DNA of 64,000 nucleotides. Origin: Hofstenia miamia (taxonomy: Eukaryota > Xenacoelomorpha > Acoela). The position numbers were made by a program, and so were the translations under genes. The stretch is from the NCBI GenBank assembly GCA_004352715.1, contig SCFE01000072.1, forward strand, positions 552,064 to 616,063, in the 5' to 3' direction. Under the pieces are notes generated by a model. That model had not been told where the DNA came from. It saw only the letters and a list, made by a program, of their open reading frames with translations, and did not search any database. Shown piece by piece: positions 12,228 through 23,568 of this stretch; positions within the stretch are counted from its first letter, which is position 1, and the number at the start of each line of letters is the position of its first letter.

Positions 12228-12610
12228 CAGACTTGTCAACGAGCCGACATTTCAAAGCTCGGCTCGTTTAAATTTTGTGTAAGTTCGTCTCGGCTCTGTT
12301 CGCCACATAAAATCTTTGAATGAGGCTCGTTTTAGCTCGGTATTTTTTTTAAAAATATTGTGCTCAAAGAATTTTTTACATAGCTCTTTCTATTATTTAA
12401 TAAACATTTCCTAAATAAGATTATAGGAAAGGCATACTGACTGCAAAAAATAAGAAAAAACTCCATAATCAAATTAACAAGCAGAACTATAAACTTGCTT
12501 TGCCTAAATTAGAATCGTTTCGGGCTTGTTGTATATCAAATACTGTGCTCAAGCTCGGCTCGGCTCGGATCGGCTCGGCCCGTTAGAAGCTCGGCTCGTT
12601 GACAACTCTG
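12228..12610. mobile_element. hAT-type MITE with CTCGG pentamer repeats, copy 1
   Basis: Inverted termini CAGACTTGTCAACGAGC and CAGAGTTGTCAACGAGC are flanked by a perfect 8-bp duplication CTATATAC (12220-12227 and 12611-12618). Subterminal tandem CTCGG/GGCTC pentamers sit near both ends. Sister of 13986-14363. No ORF. The 8-bp duplication and terminal CAG indicate hAT mobilisation. Confidence 0.9.
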
Positions 12611-12619
12611 CTATATACT

Positions 12620-13970
12620 ATCCGTACCATTTGCATTAATAATTTTATAAAAAAAATTGAATTTTTTTATTTGAGATTAATGCTGTAGACCTATTTAGAG
12701 ATGATACAAGGAAAAAATATTTGTTAATGTTTACTCTATGTGTACTTAACTACTCTTTCAAAGACTAAAACATTCAATTCAATATTCAACTACATGTGAT
12801 GACACAGGGCCTACTTAAGTAAGCTTAATTGAACTGTTGCCTTAATGAGACATAGGCAAAAAAAGTAAATTCGATAATAATTCAAGTAAAAAAGTTTACA
12901 AATCAAATAAAAAAATAAAAATAAATGATAACATTGAGAATAAAACGCAATTAAAGTCCCCAAACTTACGCACAATTACATTTTTCTTACTACAGACAAA
13001 TTTAATTGACGCCTTGGGCTTCTTTACCCAGTAACATAAAATGATGTTCAATTAAAACATTTTCAGTAAAACTCAATCAATTTTACAATAATATCCAATG
13101 TTCTGTGTAAATTATCTATTCAAAATCAGATTTCCCCAATCAAATGAAAATTCTATAAATCTCTATCCCAATAGGGGAACGTAATAAGTGTTTGTCTGGA
13201 TGATATTCTATTAGATAATTCCAATAATGGAGGCTCAATTTTGCTTTGTAATACAACTTGATTGCCACAATATAATATAGATTTATTCCTGCAATTGTTA
13301 TTCAAATACATTGGAAAGACTTCAAGAACTATATTAAAAAAATAAAAGAACACAAGAATCAATCATCTACTTGAGATCACTTTAAGGGAACTGTTGCATA
13401 ATGTTTACTTGTAAAGTCTTAACCGAGGCAATCGAATTTTTTAACTATGGAATTAATGGAACCAAGTACGTTCGTAGACAAGGGGATGCTACGGGATGGA
13501 TGCCAAGTAGGTTCGGCTGGACTGTCTAGTCCTGTGGGACTGGGATCTGGAACCAAAAAACTCAATCGGTCTGTTACAAAAAATGAAGGATCACGGAATA
13601 AAGAATATTACTAATAATTATGACCAAAATATAAGTTCTGCTGTGGAACCAATAGAACTATGGGACTAGAAAATTTTATGGGACTGGGATGGGACGGGAC
13701 TTGGATAGAATGAAATGGGACTAAAGAGAACTGGGAACAAGAAGATATTGGACCATAGAATCTTAGTGCTAAGCATCCAATTAAATACTTCTTAAATGAA
13801 ATACGCATCCCCTAGAGCTTTTGATGCAAATTTAATTTTGAAAAATGAAACCTAACATTTATAAAACAATCATCGCAAGAAGATCAACTAAGGCTACCAT
13901 ATATTTTGAATATTAAATGTTGTTCTTGCGCTGCCATCTCAGGTTGCAATTTTGTACTCGCGCATCATAT
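12620..13970. other. No gene seen; contains a G+A-rich patch
   Basis: AT-rich without coding signal. About 13480-13750 is unusually rich in GGGACTGGGA-like words on the plus strand, an imperfect short-motif repeat of unknown origin. Confidence 0.45.
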
Positions 13971-13985
13971 TGATTTACTTCTAGC

Positions 13986-14363
13986 CAGAATTGTCAATGA
14001 GCCGACATTTCCAAGCCCGGCTCGGCTCGGCTCGGCTCGTTTAAATTTTGTGTAAGTTCGGCTCGGCTCGGCTCGGCTCGCCAAATAAAACCTTTGAATG
14101 AGGCTCGTTTTAGCTCGGTATTTTTCTAAAAATGTTGTGCTCAAAGAATTTTTTACATAGCTCTTCCTATTATTTAATAAACAGTTCTTAAGTACGACTA
14201 TAGGGGAAAGGCATACTGAGTGCAAAAAATAAGAAAAATCTCCATAATCAAATTAACAAGCAGAACTATAAACTTGCTTTGCCTAAAATAGGCTCGTTTT
14301 GGGCTCTTTGTATATCAAATACTGTGCTCAAGCTTGGCTCGGCTCGGCTCGTTGACAAGTCTG
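13986..14363. mobile_element. hAT-type MITE with CTCGG pentamer repeats, copy 2
   Basis: Same architecture as 12228-12610. The ends start CAGAATTGTCAATGAGCC and, read inward from the right, CAGACTTGTCAACGAGCC. A perfect 8-bp duplication CTTCTAGC lies at 13978-13985 and 14364-14371. The pentamer arrays differ in length from copy 1, showing slippage since insertion. Confidence 0.9.
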
Positions 14364-14371
14364 CTTCTAGC

Positions 14372-15660
14372 AGAGATGCGCAAGAGTTGCACAATTTTCA
14401 ATGTTAGAACATGAATATATTTACAAATTATGAAATGCTTTCTCTATAATTTGTTTCTGCAAATGACGTCTACCAATTAAAATTCAAAAAGAATTATCTG
14501 CGGTTGTAGATTTGACAGCAAGTAACTTAAAGAATAATTTCTGAAAGAGTTATTAATATAATCATCAATTTTTTCTATTTTTGGATTTAGTTACATAATT
14601 AAAAAAATACCAATAATATTAAAATATGTAAACATTCTTTGAAACTGGTGAATGATAAATAGTTGAAAAATAGAGCCTAAACTGGATGATTCAAGTCACT
14701 CTACCGTGCAAAATTCAAGGAAATTCGTAGTAACAATATATTTTGTCCCACAATTTGTGTGCAAAAATGCATAAAAACTACAAGCCACGTTTTTAACCAA
14801 CTACCAGAAAATGCAATTATACAACTCATTGGAAATTAGCAATTTTAAATATAGCAATATTTCAAACATACGCGAAGAACATAAACTCAATATAAATGAG
14901 TCATTAGTGTTTGTAAAAGACATTCTAGTTCCTTGAAAAGGTTTTTTTATTAATCCATCTCAAGTCCTAATTCCGATAAACACTGCCACTAAGTTTTATA
15001 AATTTGCAAAATTACTTTCATCTTGTAATTGCATAAATTACAAAACAAAACACTATAGTACTTTTTCAATAACGAGCTATTCTAATCATTGTTATAAAAT
15101 TTTTCTCCTAACCTTGATTTGCCAATAATATTTTTTGTTTAAGAAAGATTTTTAAACGGTTTTTAAATGATTTAAATTGTTCAATTTTTGCATTTTAATG
15201 AATGATTTCTTTAAAACGTTTTTATTATACTTTGCACATGCAGAAAGTTTTAATCTGGAATTCTGTTTATGAGTAAATCCTTGCATTGGATGGGATGATA
15301 AGGTGGTACATTTATATTATCTTGAAAAATGACAGAAGTTTTTCTGGAAAGAGAATTGACCTGGAAATGTAATGCTTAGTTTTTGATGATTTTTTCGCTG
15401 GGAGATTTAATTCTCATTTCAATTTTAATTTTAATGTGAGGTTATTTATAAATCACATCACAAAGGTCAGCAAATAAATTTTTTGCTAGGTAAGCCAACA
15501 AAAGGAAATGTTTTAAAATCTTTCTCATCTATGTCAATACATATAACAAAAAAATGTTTTTCATTCTTTGAAGGAGAAACCGTTTCTACATATTTACAAA
15601 GAAATGAATATTCACTTTCTATCTCAAAGTAAATACTTTTTATACCTATGGAAAATTTCC
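14372..15660. other. No gene seen; AT-rich spacer
   Basis: No recognisable coding segment, inverted repeat or tandem array. Confidence 0.45.
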
Positions 15661-15666
15661 TACCTA

Positions 15667-15840
15667 TTATACATGTATTAATGTGAAAGTGTCTACAATA
15701 GGAACATTAATATTATTTATATTCAAAGTCACTGACGAAACATTGTCATTGCTGTTGTTGGACTGTAAAATACAAAATTCCGTTTTAGCTTCATTAATTA
15801 TCAACACATGCATAGAAAAATACTTGAAAATTGATAGATA
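15667..15840 (-). mobile_element. Short LINE RT remnant, antisense
   Basis: The minus-strand peptide has the Asn-Glu-Ala-Lys-Thr-Glu-Phe-Cys-Ile-Leu motif that follows the catalytic core in LINE RTs, then a hydrophobic linker. It is cut off where the plus-strand LINE begins, so this is an older fragment. Confidence 0.45.
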
Positions 15841-18275
15841 GTTTGCTAAACAAGAAACAAGCAAAAGATGAAAAATTGAAAATACTAAATTTTAAAGGAA
15901 GTTTAGTCACTAATTATAAGGTTATGAGTAATATCGTTAATAACGTCTTTTGCAACTTAGGCAATTACAATGGTACAAATACTCCCCCTAACACTAATGA
16001 AAGTCAAACTATAGCACCATCTATCTTTTTCCGATTCGTGACTAAGTTTGAAATGATAAATATATTCAATCTTTAAAGAACAAATCCTCCATGATTTCCA
16101 CTTGGTATCTAAAAATTGTGCCAGATTTATTGGCTGAGACATTTTCATACATTATAAACGCATGTATTAAACATTCGACGTTTCCTGACCAATTAAAATT
16201 GGCCATTATTGCTCCATTATTTAAAAAAGATGACACAAAAAGGTTGCTTGAACTATAGACTTATTTCTATTACATCGCCAATTAGTAAGGTTTTTGAAAG
16301 ACTTCTTTTTAATCAAATTAATGAACATTTATGCAAACATACTCTCAAAATCAATATGGTTTTTGTAAATATATTTCTACAAATGATGTTTTGTTAACAG
16401 TTACCGAAAATTGGAGACGAATCATAAATATTGATGAGTGTTCAGCAGTTGCATGCTTAGATTTATCAAATGCTTTTAACTCGATCGAGCACAACATTTT
16501 AATTTAAAAAATAATTATTCTGAGTTTATCAGACAAAAGTGCAGACTTGATGAGCAACTATCTCCACAATCGTAAACCAAGAATTAAGCCAAATGTAATT
16601 CTCTCTGACTGGATTTCTATCAAAAATGGTGTTCCACAAGCCAACATTTTGGGACCTTTACTATTCAATATGCATGTAAACGATTTGAGCAATCATACCA
16701 CATGTAATATTATACAATATGCTGATGATACTTTGCTATTTAGTTCACATAAATCTTCTGAAATTGCTACTAAAATTCTAGAAGAAAATTGCACTTTTCT
16801 TGCAAAATATTTTGCCTCTCTAAAATTAAGAATAAAACCATCAAAAACTCAATTTTTTTAAATTAGATCTAAATCTAACGATAATTTCACAAATTTTTCT
16901 TAACATAAATTGAAATTTGGGGACAAATACAAATAACCAGTTTATTCTTTTAAATATTTAGGTATAATTTTTGATTCTCAACTTAATTTTACAAAAAAAA
17001 TAACTAATGTTATAAAGAAAATGGCTATTTCAATTAAGGCCTATTAGCAATATATATCACAACAGCTTCTAACCACAGCAAAAAATCAGTTAATTAACAC
17101 ATTAATATTAAGTCACTTTAATGATGGAAATATACTGCACACTGACATAAATAAACGAAGTTTGAATAAATTCAATATGCACACATAAGGTTGTCGAGGA
17201 AGTTCCTGGAAATGCCAGAAAATAGCAAAAATTTCTCCTTTATGAACAACTGTATCTTTCATAACAAAAAATCTTTTATAATAAAAAGTCAATTAACAAA
17301 GTAATCACCGATCGAGTTTATCACTTGCTGCCAACGGTTTGGTAGTTCATGGATACCTTTTCTAAAGAAAATCGCAGATTTGAGTTCGTCGTCCGATCGA
17401 AAATCCTTGTTCTTCATGACATTCTGCAGCGAACAGAATAGGTAATAGTCAGAAGAGGCGAGGTCAGGCGAATATGGAGGATGGATCAAAACTTCCCACT
17501 GTAGGTGCAATAACTTTGAGAGCAGACGTAATGGATATGAAAATTTGAAAATTTGAAAATTGAAGTAGGCCTACCCAATTGTGTTCGCCTTAAGAATGAA
17601 ATCCATTCACTGTATTGTGTAAGTCTGACATCTTACCTAAAAAAAGTTATTATGCAGTTGCGAATAATATTTGCTACGAGGGATAAGCTTTTTCAAAAAT
17701 TTCCAGGAACTTTCCGGACAACCTTATAAAGTGGGTCATAAAAATTGCAATTAATAATTTATATATCAAAAATACAGAAATCAAGAAATGAACACAAACT
17801 TTTCTAAATCCACAGTGCATTATTTATAAAAACGTATTAACTACCTTATTTAAGATATCCAATAATATTGTTCCATGCCACAAATCCAATTTCTGTCCTC
17901 TAGACTATTTGATAGACATAATCAAAGAAAATTAAAAATTATGCCCTTACATAGAACAAAAAATAATGGAAAAGTAATTTCTCAACATATCAATAAATAT
18001 ATGCAATAATCTACCTAAATCTATAAAACAAAAAAACAAATTAAGAGTATTTAAGAACGAAATAAAAAGATACTTCTGTAGTTATACAAAGGAAAGGAAA
18101 ATTAATAGAATTTAGACTTATTCTTAGCCTGTTTATCAATTTTTTGGTTTGTAAATAGTATGATTTTTGTTTTTTTAATGACGCTATTTTGAGAAACCAT
18201 CAGTTTATATTTAATTGTTTTACCTTCTCTTAATAAAGATTGTCTTATCTTATCTTATCTTATCTTATCTTAATA
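15841..18275 (+). mobile_element. Decayed LINE with (TTATC)n tail (family A)
   Basis: Reads as ORF2 in several frames: a pre-RT region (15860-16075), the RT entry with Ile-Ala-Pro-Leu-Phe-Lys-Lys (about 16206), Gly-Val-Pro-Gln-Ala then Leu-Gly-Pro-Leu-Leu-Phe-Asn (about 16625), and the catalytic Tyr-Ala-Asp-Asp motif (about 16720) inside an intact segment at 16547-16861. Post-RT pieces follow. The 3' UTR contains AATGACGCTATT, an AATAAAGAT signal and four to five TTATC units ending near 18272. A mariner derivative is inserted at 17188-17724. Stops and frameshifts show it is inactive. Confidence 0.85.
17188..17724 (-). mobile_element. Internally deleted mariner inside a LINE
   Basis: Inverted termini AGGTTGTC, then AAGTTCCTGGAAAT, with TA on both sides (17186-17187, 17725-17726). 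The minus-strand ORF 17510-17289 encodes the last 73 residues of a mariner transposase: Pro-Pro-Tyr-Ser-Pro-Asp-Leu-Ala-Ser-Ser-Asp-Tyr (third catalytic Asp) and a Leu-Pro-x-Arg-Trp near the C-terminus. Earlier catalytic residues are deleted. It inserted after the LINE, so it is the younger event. Confidence 0.85.
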
Positions 18276-18289
18276 CAAATGGCCAGGTT

Positions 18290-19930
18290 TTAAATTTTAC
18301 AATTATAGTGATTATTCAATAGACCGCATCTAATCTAATCAAAAATCGCCACGTCCAAGCTCGTAATAGAAATTGTTTTTGTTAATATTTTTTGTATTGT
18401 TTTTGTTCTTTTATTTGTATCGTGTTTTGACGCTACTTAGAGTTGTAAACAGTATTTTATAACGTAAAATATAGATATTTCACTTCATTTCAATTCAATT
18501 CTATAGATACTATTGTTAGATGTATTGATGTAATACCGCTGAATATGCAAGTGTCACCGGTCTAATGTATTAAATTGCACATAGTTTAAGAATGTATGTT
18601 CGTTATAGCGATACTAAGAAAAATAGGACCTAGAATCTTTCCTTGAGGCACACCATAGTAGGCCGGCAACTAATCCGGAAAAATATCATTCAATTTAACT
18701 TGCTGGAAGGTTGTTTGGAGCAATTAGGTTTCAATTGCTTGCTACTACAAGAAGATCCAAGTTAAGAGTTTTTTCAAATAGTTGACGTTATGCGTCGCCT
18801 CCTATGTCGCGTTACTCAGTTGAAAGTTGCAAGATATTTATGTAATAATCTTTCGAATATATTGCTCTTTGAAGAATTAATTGAAATTGTTCAATAATTA
18901 GTGGCAATTAATGGATCGCTTGTCTTAAAAATAAGAGTAATGTGAACAAGTTTTAAATAATCCGGAAAATAATTACAACTGGGCCAGGATGCTAAAAGAA
19001 ATAATTAATTAGTAACTTATTGTTATTGTTGAGTTTCACAACAAACATTACTATAATGCTGTAAAGATAACAGAAAAGTTGAAGTCTTTTAGAACGTGTA
19101 AAATATACAAATTCTATAATTAGACATTTTCACATATCATGTAAATGTACAAGAAAATGACGTCATTAGTTATAAATATGAAAATATGGATTTTTTCCAA
19201 AATTATTGTTTTTATAAGTAACTACGGTGCCAAATTTCAAATGAAAATAGTAATTACGCTCAGTTTTGTAAAAAAATGGAATTCAAAGTATGTTATTAGT
19301 ATTTACTTTACATGTATCATATTGGCTTCCAAAATATGAAAACAGACGCGAAAAAAGTGTTTCAAAATTACGAAAAGCATCTAATTTTTGTAAACTTTAA
19401 TTGTTGACATATTTCGTAATGTCATTACATGATGCAAAAATTTTGTAATTTCAATTGAAAAACCTAAGCTTCAACAAGGTGGTAGTAGCACAAATATATC
19501 AAAGTGTTTTAAAGACTTCAAAAGTCCATGGCTGGTAGGGGTTATTTACCAATTAAAACTTGTATTTCCAGCAATTATTTTATTAATTGTATTCAAGAAA
19601 TTTCAAAATAGTTAAGATGTTCTTGCTTATTCCAATTCTTGAGTTTATGTATGAATTTAGAAAAGAAACGCATCATTTACATAGCATTTTTCGACATGCC
19701 ACTGCCATTGTCAAAAAGTTTTCTACTATAAAATTCCCAATATATTCATCAAATTAATTTTTTTATACCTTCGATAAATTTAATTTGTATGCATATTCAT
19801 CTTTTTTGTTTAAGCTTGGTTCCTTAAATTCTAGATAAATTGATGTTTAGTTGGAAATTATCAATTGCCTTGGATAAAATTTTATATGGAAATTTCATAT
19901 CACAGTTCTTTAGGTGATGGGAGATGGTCG
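18290..19930. other. No gene seen; AT-rich spacer
   Basis: Short ORFs such as 19145-19339 have no recognisable domain. Confidence 0.45.
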
Positions 19931-20108
19931 ATTGATTTTTTTTAATAATAATAATAAAAATTTATTTAATTCTTTTGTTTTTTTACAAATCAAGTGATTA
20001 ACACTTATGAAGAATTAAAACAATAAATATAAATTAACTTGGTTTTGAAAAAATACTTTGTCTTGGTTTCAAAAGTTTATTGTCCTTGATGATATAAATA
20101 GTTGGTTT

Positions 20109-21416
20109 TCATAGTTCAATAGCTTTGTTATAGTTTATGGACTTTGTCCTATAATTTGATAAGTAGTTGGATCTTTTTCGTTTTAGTGAAATTTTTAATG
20201 ATTTTTTAAATTTATTGAAATTTCGTTCTTCTTTAATATCTGGAGGGAGTTTGATCCATAAATCAATTGTAAAATTGGTAAATGATTTTTCAAAGATTTT
20301 CTTTTTAAATTTGATTTTGTGAGAAGTCTTAGTTCGCTTGTGTATATTTTTCTGTAATTCTACTGAAGGTCTTTTCCAAAATAGTAAGAGGCAATTTAAT
20401 TTTAATAGGTATTCTAATGATTCGATATTATGTTTTTCTAATATTTTACTTTGATCGTTTTTACTACAGATTGTATTAATTGCCCAATTAAAAACTTTCT
20501 TAAGTTTTTTAAATATTTTCTTGGTAACATTGGTAAATAAAAAAGAAGAATATGAAAAATGCGACAGTATAAGAGATCTTAGTAGTACAATTCTCCAATT
20601 CATTGGTAATATATGTTGAATCTTAGTTAGCAATTTAACTCCATGGGCCATTTTCTTCGTAGTTGCATTGATCTGATCTGTAAATTTAAGTTCATTGTCA
20701 ATTTCAATACCAAGATATTTAATTTTCTTAGTTTCATAAATGATATTTTTTTCAATATATATTGATTCTAATGGTTCACTTTTTCCATTTTTATTCTTTA
20801 TAATCATAAATGTAGTTTTCTCAATATTTAATTTCATCATATTCTGTTCAAAAAATTTCTTTACTTTAATTATATGTTCTTGTAAAATCTTTATTTTGGA
20901 TGTATATAATAGAGTATCATCTGCAAATTGAATGCATTTGCCTTCAATGAAGTTAGGAATATCATTTACATATAGATTGAATAATAGTGGTCCTAAAACT
21001 GATCCTTGTGGTACTCCATTATTTACCAATATTTGTTTTGACGATAGATTGTTTACTTTCACGTATTGTGAACGATCAAATATATATGATTTTAGAAATT
21101 GGATTGATGAATCACTAAAATTATAAATTTCTCTTAGTTTTTTAATTAGTAAATCATGATTAATTGAATTAAAGGCCTTTGATACATCAAGTGAAGCAAT
21201 ATAAACTTTTTCATCTTTGTCTAATTTTCTACGCCAGTCATCTATTGTTTCAATTAATGCATAATTTGTTGATAATCCTTTTCTAAACCCAAATTGCTGT
21301 TTGCTTAAAAGTTTATTCTCTTCAATGTAGATCGTTAATTGTTGAAATATTAGTTTTTTAAAAATTTTGCTTATTCCTGAGAGAATAGATATTGGACGAT
21401 AATTCTGTTTTCTCAA
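20109..21416 (-). CDS. LINE ORF2: reverse transcriptase and C-terminal region
   Basis: An open 435-codon frame. Near the N-terminus are Asn-Tyr-Arg-Pro-Ile-Ser-Ile-Leu and Phe-Gly-Phe-Arg-Lys-Gly; then Leu-Asp-Val-Ser-Lys-Ala-Phe-Asn (first catalytic Asp), Asn-Gly-Val-Pro-Gln-Gly-Ser-Val-Leu-Gly-Pro, and Phe-Ala-Asp-Asp-Thr-Leu (the catalytic YADD equivalent, with Phe for Tyr). The post-RT region has Lys-Tyr-Leu-Gly-Ile-Glu-Ile-Asp and Phe-Asn-Trp-Ala. The true ORF2 continues upstream: the frame switches near 21400 into 21732-21358, which carries the preceding Ile-Pro-Ile-Phe-Lys-Lys-Gly segment, so one frameshift separates them. RT copies element RNA at the nicked target. Confidence 0.9.
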   Translation of the reverse strand: MRKQNYRPISILSGISKIFKKLIFQQLTIYIEENKLLSKQQFGFRKGLSTNYALIETIDDWRRKLDKDEKVYIASLDVSKAFNSINHDLLIKKLREIYNFSDSSIQFLKSYIFDRSQYVKVNNLSSKQILVNNGVPQGSVLGPLLFNLYVNDIPNFIEGKCIQFADDTLLYTSKIKILQEHIIKVKKFFEQNMMKLNIEKTTFMIIKNKNGKSEPLESIYIEKNIIYETKKIKYLGIEIDNELKFTDQINATTKKMAHGVKLLTKIQHILPMNWRIVLLRSLILSHFSYSSFLFTNVTKKIFKKLKKVFNWAINTICSKNDQSKILEKHNIESLEYLLKLNCLLLFWKRPSVELQKNIHKRTKTSHKIKFKKKIFEKSFTNFTIDLWIKLPPDIKEERNFNKFKKSLKISLKRKRSNYLSNYRTKSINYNKAIEL

Positions 21417-22167
21417 TATTGCCCTTTTTAAAAATTGGAATAACTTCAGCCATTTTTAATTGTTTAGGGAAATAGGAATAGTAAATATATTCATTGAAGA
21501 GATCACATAATGGTCTTGCTAGTACATATAGAGCGTTTTTTAAGAACCATAGAGGATAGTAACTTGGTCCTTTTGATTTACTTGTTTTTATCATTTTTGC
21601 GCATTTACGAAAATCATGAAGTGAAACATATTTAAATTTAAAAGGTGAGTGAATCAAATTTATGTTATGATGGTAATTGAATTTTGTAATTTCTTTAATA
21701 GAATCTTCATCTATTTTTACAATAGTTTGCATAAAGGTTATGCTTTTCTTTAATTAACTGTTTATTGTTTTTAAATCCATATCTTCCACTGTACAAATGG
21801 AATTTGATCTTGTTTCTTAATTTTAGTAATTGGACAATGTTTGTCGTACAGCATAGTAAGACTCTTTGTTATAAATTCTAACTTTTCATCAATTGATTGA
21901 AAGTTATAGAAACTTGTCCAGTTTAGATTTAGCAAGTCTATCGATGAATTGTTTCTCTGATAATGCTTAGTTGAATGAATAAAAATATTATTGCTTTGTT
22001 TCAAGAAACATTTACTTTTGTTTTTGGTCAAAATGCTGCAGGTAATTAAATGATCAGACAATAGACCATCTAAGACAAATGTTTCATAATTCGATATTTC
22101 AGAAGCATCACATATAATGTAATCAATTAATGATGATGTTCTACTGCTTATGTGAGTTGGTGTCGTT
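21358..22167 (-). pseudogene. LINE ORF2 linker between endonuclease and RT
   Basis: Two open pieces (21732-21358 and 22061-21771) are separated by stops. The first carries a Lys-Ser-Lys-Gly-Pro-Ser-x-Tyr-Pro motif and the RT entry; the second is a linker with Trp-Thr-Ser-Phe-Tyr and a basic tail. Both follow the order expected between the endonuclease and RT domains. The stretch recurs at 22416-22985. Confidence 0.7.
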
Positions 22168-22168
22168 N

Positions 22169-22985
22169 TGAAACTTTTATAATTACTTCTTTACATTTTT
22201 TGAGGTTATTAACGTTCGAAAAAATAACAGTTAATTCCTCAGTGCAAACATTTTTTAGAATAGGATTAGAATCGTAAAGTTTGACTTTGAAGTTGTTAAT
22301 ATCTTCAATATCTTCATATATTGGTATATTCGATAACTTAAGCTTAGGCAAAAATTTACTCGATTTTTTTATATTAATGCCTTTTATTTTTCCCAATTCC
22401 TCCATTGTTTTTTCNTACTTGTTTTTATCATTTTTGCGCATTTACGAAAATCATGAAGTGAAACATATTTAAATTTAAAAGGTGAGTGAATCAAATTTAT
22501 GTTATGATGGTAATTGAATTTTGTAATTTCTTTAATAGAATCTTCATCTATTTTTATAATAGTTTGCATAAAGGTTATGCTTTTCTTTAATTAACTGTTT
22601 ATTGTTTTTAAATCCATATCTTCCACTGTACAAATGGAATTTGATCTTGTTTCTTAATTTTAGTAATTGGACAATGTTTGTCGTACAGCATAGTAAGACT
22701 CTTTGTTATAAATTCTAACTTTTCATCAATTGATTGAAAGTTATAGAAACTTGTCCAGTTTAGATTTAGCAAGTCTATCGATGAATTGTTTCTCTGATAA
22801 TGCTTAGTTGAATGAATAAAAATATTATTGCTTTGTTTCAAGAAACATTTACTTTTGTTTTTGGTCAAAATGCTGTCGGTAATTAAATGATCAGACAATA
22901 GACCATCTAAGACAAATGTTTCATAATTCGATATTTCAGAAGCATCACATATAATGTAATCAATGATGATGTTTTACTGCTTATG
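22169..22985 (-). repeat. Duplicated LINE segments bounded by Ns (probable misassembly)
   Basis: 22169-22414 copies ORF1 sequence from about 23898-24143, and 22416-22985 copies ORF2 linker sequence from about 21584-22150; each piece abuts a single N. Copy differences are few (for example one base in the Met start context of the ORF1 piece, and CTGCAG versus CTGTCG). An ORF1 block lying between two ORF2 blocks makes no biological sense for a LINE. Confidence 0.8.
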
Positions 22986-23568
22986 TGAGTTGGTGTATTT
23001 TATTTAATACGTCCATGTTAAAAATATCTATTAGGTCGTGAATATTATTACATTCGTTTTGATTTAAATGGTTTTGGTTATAATCTCCCATTATTGTGAT
23101 CTTCTTTCTTTTATTGTAAGCCATGGAAAGTTCTTCGTGTAGAATTTCTTGAAATTTTCTATTACAATAACTAATATTGACTAAAATTACTTCTTGGTTT
23201 ATTTTTAGTTCTATCCATAAGCTTTCAAAATTTTGATTTCTTTCTTTCTTTCTTTGTTTCGGCGAAAATTTCTTGGGTACTAATAATAAAACCCCACCAC
23301 CTCTAAGTTTGTCAGATTTGTTTAGATTTCTATCTTTTCTGAATATTTTGAAATCTTTAAGAATGGGTATTGTATCATTGTATTTCAACCATGTTTCTGT
23401 AATTCCAAAAATTCTATTATCATCGAAGTTTTCTGTTAGATCATGTAATTTTTCAAATTTGTTTCGAATACATTGAAAATTAATGTTAACGTATTTAGGA
23501 CTTTGTTTGTAGTGTAATAATGTGTTTTCTAAATCATTAATTGAAATACATCGTGAATTATTATTCAT
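22981..23568 (-). CDS. LINE ORF2 N-terminus: APE-type endonuclease
   Basis: 195 codons. The N-terminal part has Ile-Asn-Phe-Gln-Cys-Ile-Arg-Asn-Lys-Phe; then Ile-Phe-Gly-Ile-Thr-Glu-Thr-Trp-Leu (the catalytic Glu motif), a Gly-Gly-Gly-Val-Leu-Leu stretch, and Ile-Met-Gly-Asp-Tyr-Asn-Gln-Asn (the Gly-Asp-x-Asn motif). These are hallmarks of the endonuclease that nicks target DNA. The start ATG overlaps the end of ORF1 by 8 nt. The frame is lost at the Thr-His-Ile-Ser-Ser segment near 22985 by a 1-nt shift. Confidence 0.9.
   Translation of the reverse strand: MNNNSRCISINDLENTLLHYKQSPKYVNINFQCIRNKFEKLHDLTENFDDNRIFGITETWLKYNDTIPILKDFKIFRKDRNLNKSDKLRGGGVLLLVPKKFSPKQRKKERNQNFESLWIELKINQEVILVNISYCNRKFQEILHEELSMAYNKRKKITIMGDYNQNHLNQNECNNIHDLIDIFNMDVLNKIHQLT

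Noticed and set aside
22148-22980. Extra LINE ORFs as a second element or a novel ORF order
   Set aside because: Both blocks are near-copies of adjacent LINE sequence bounded by Ns.
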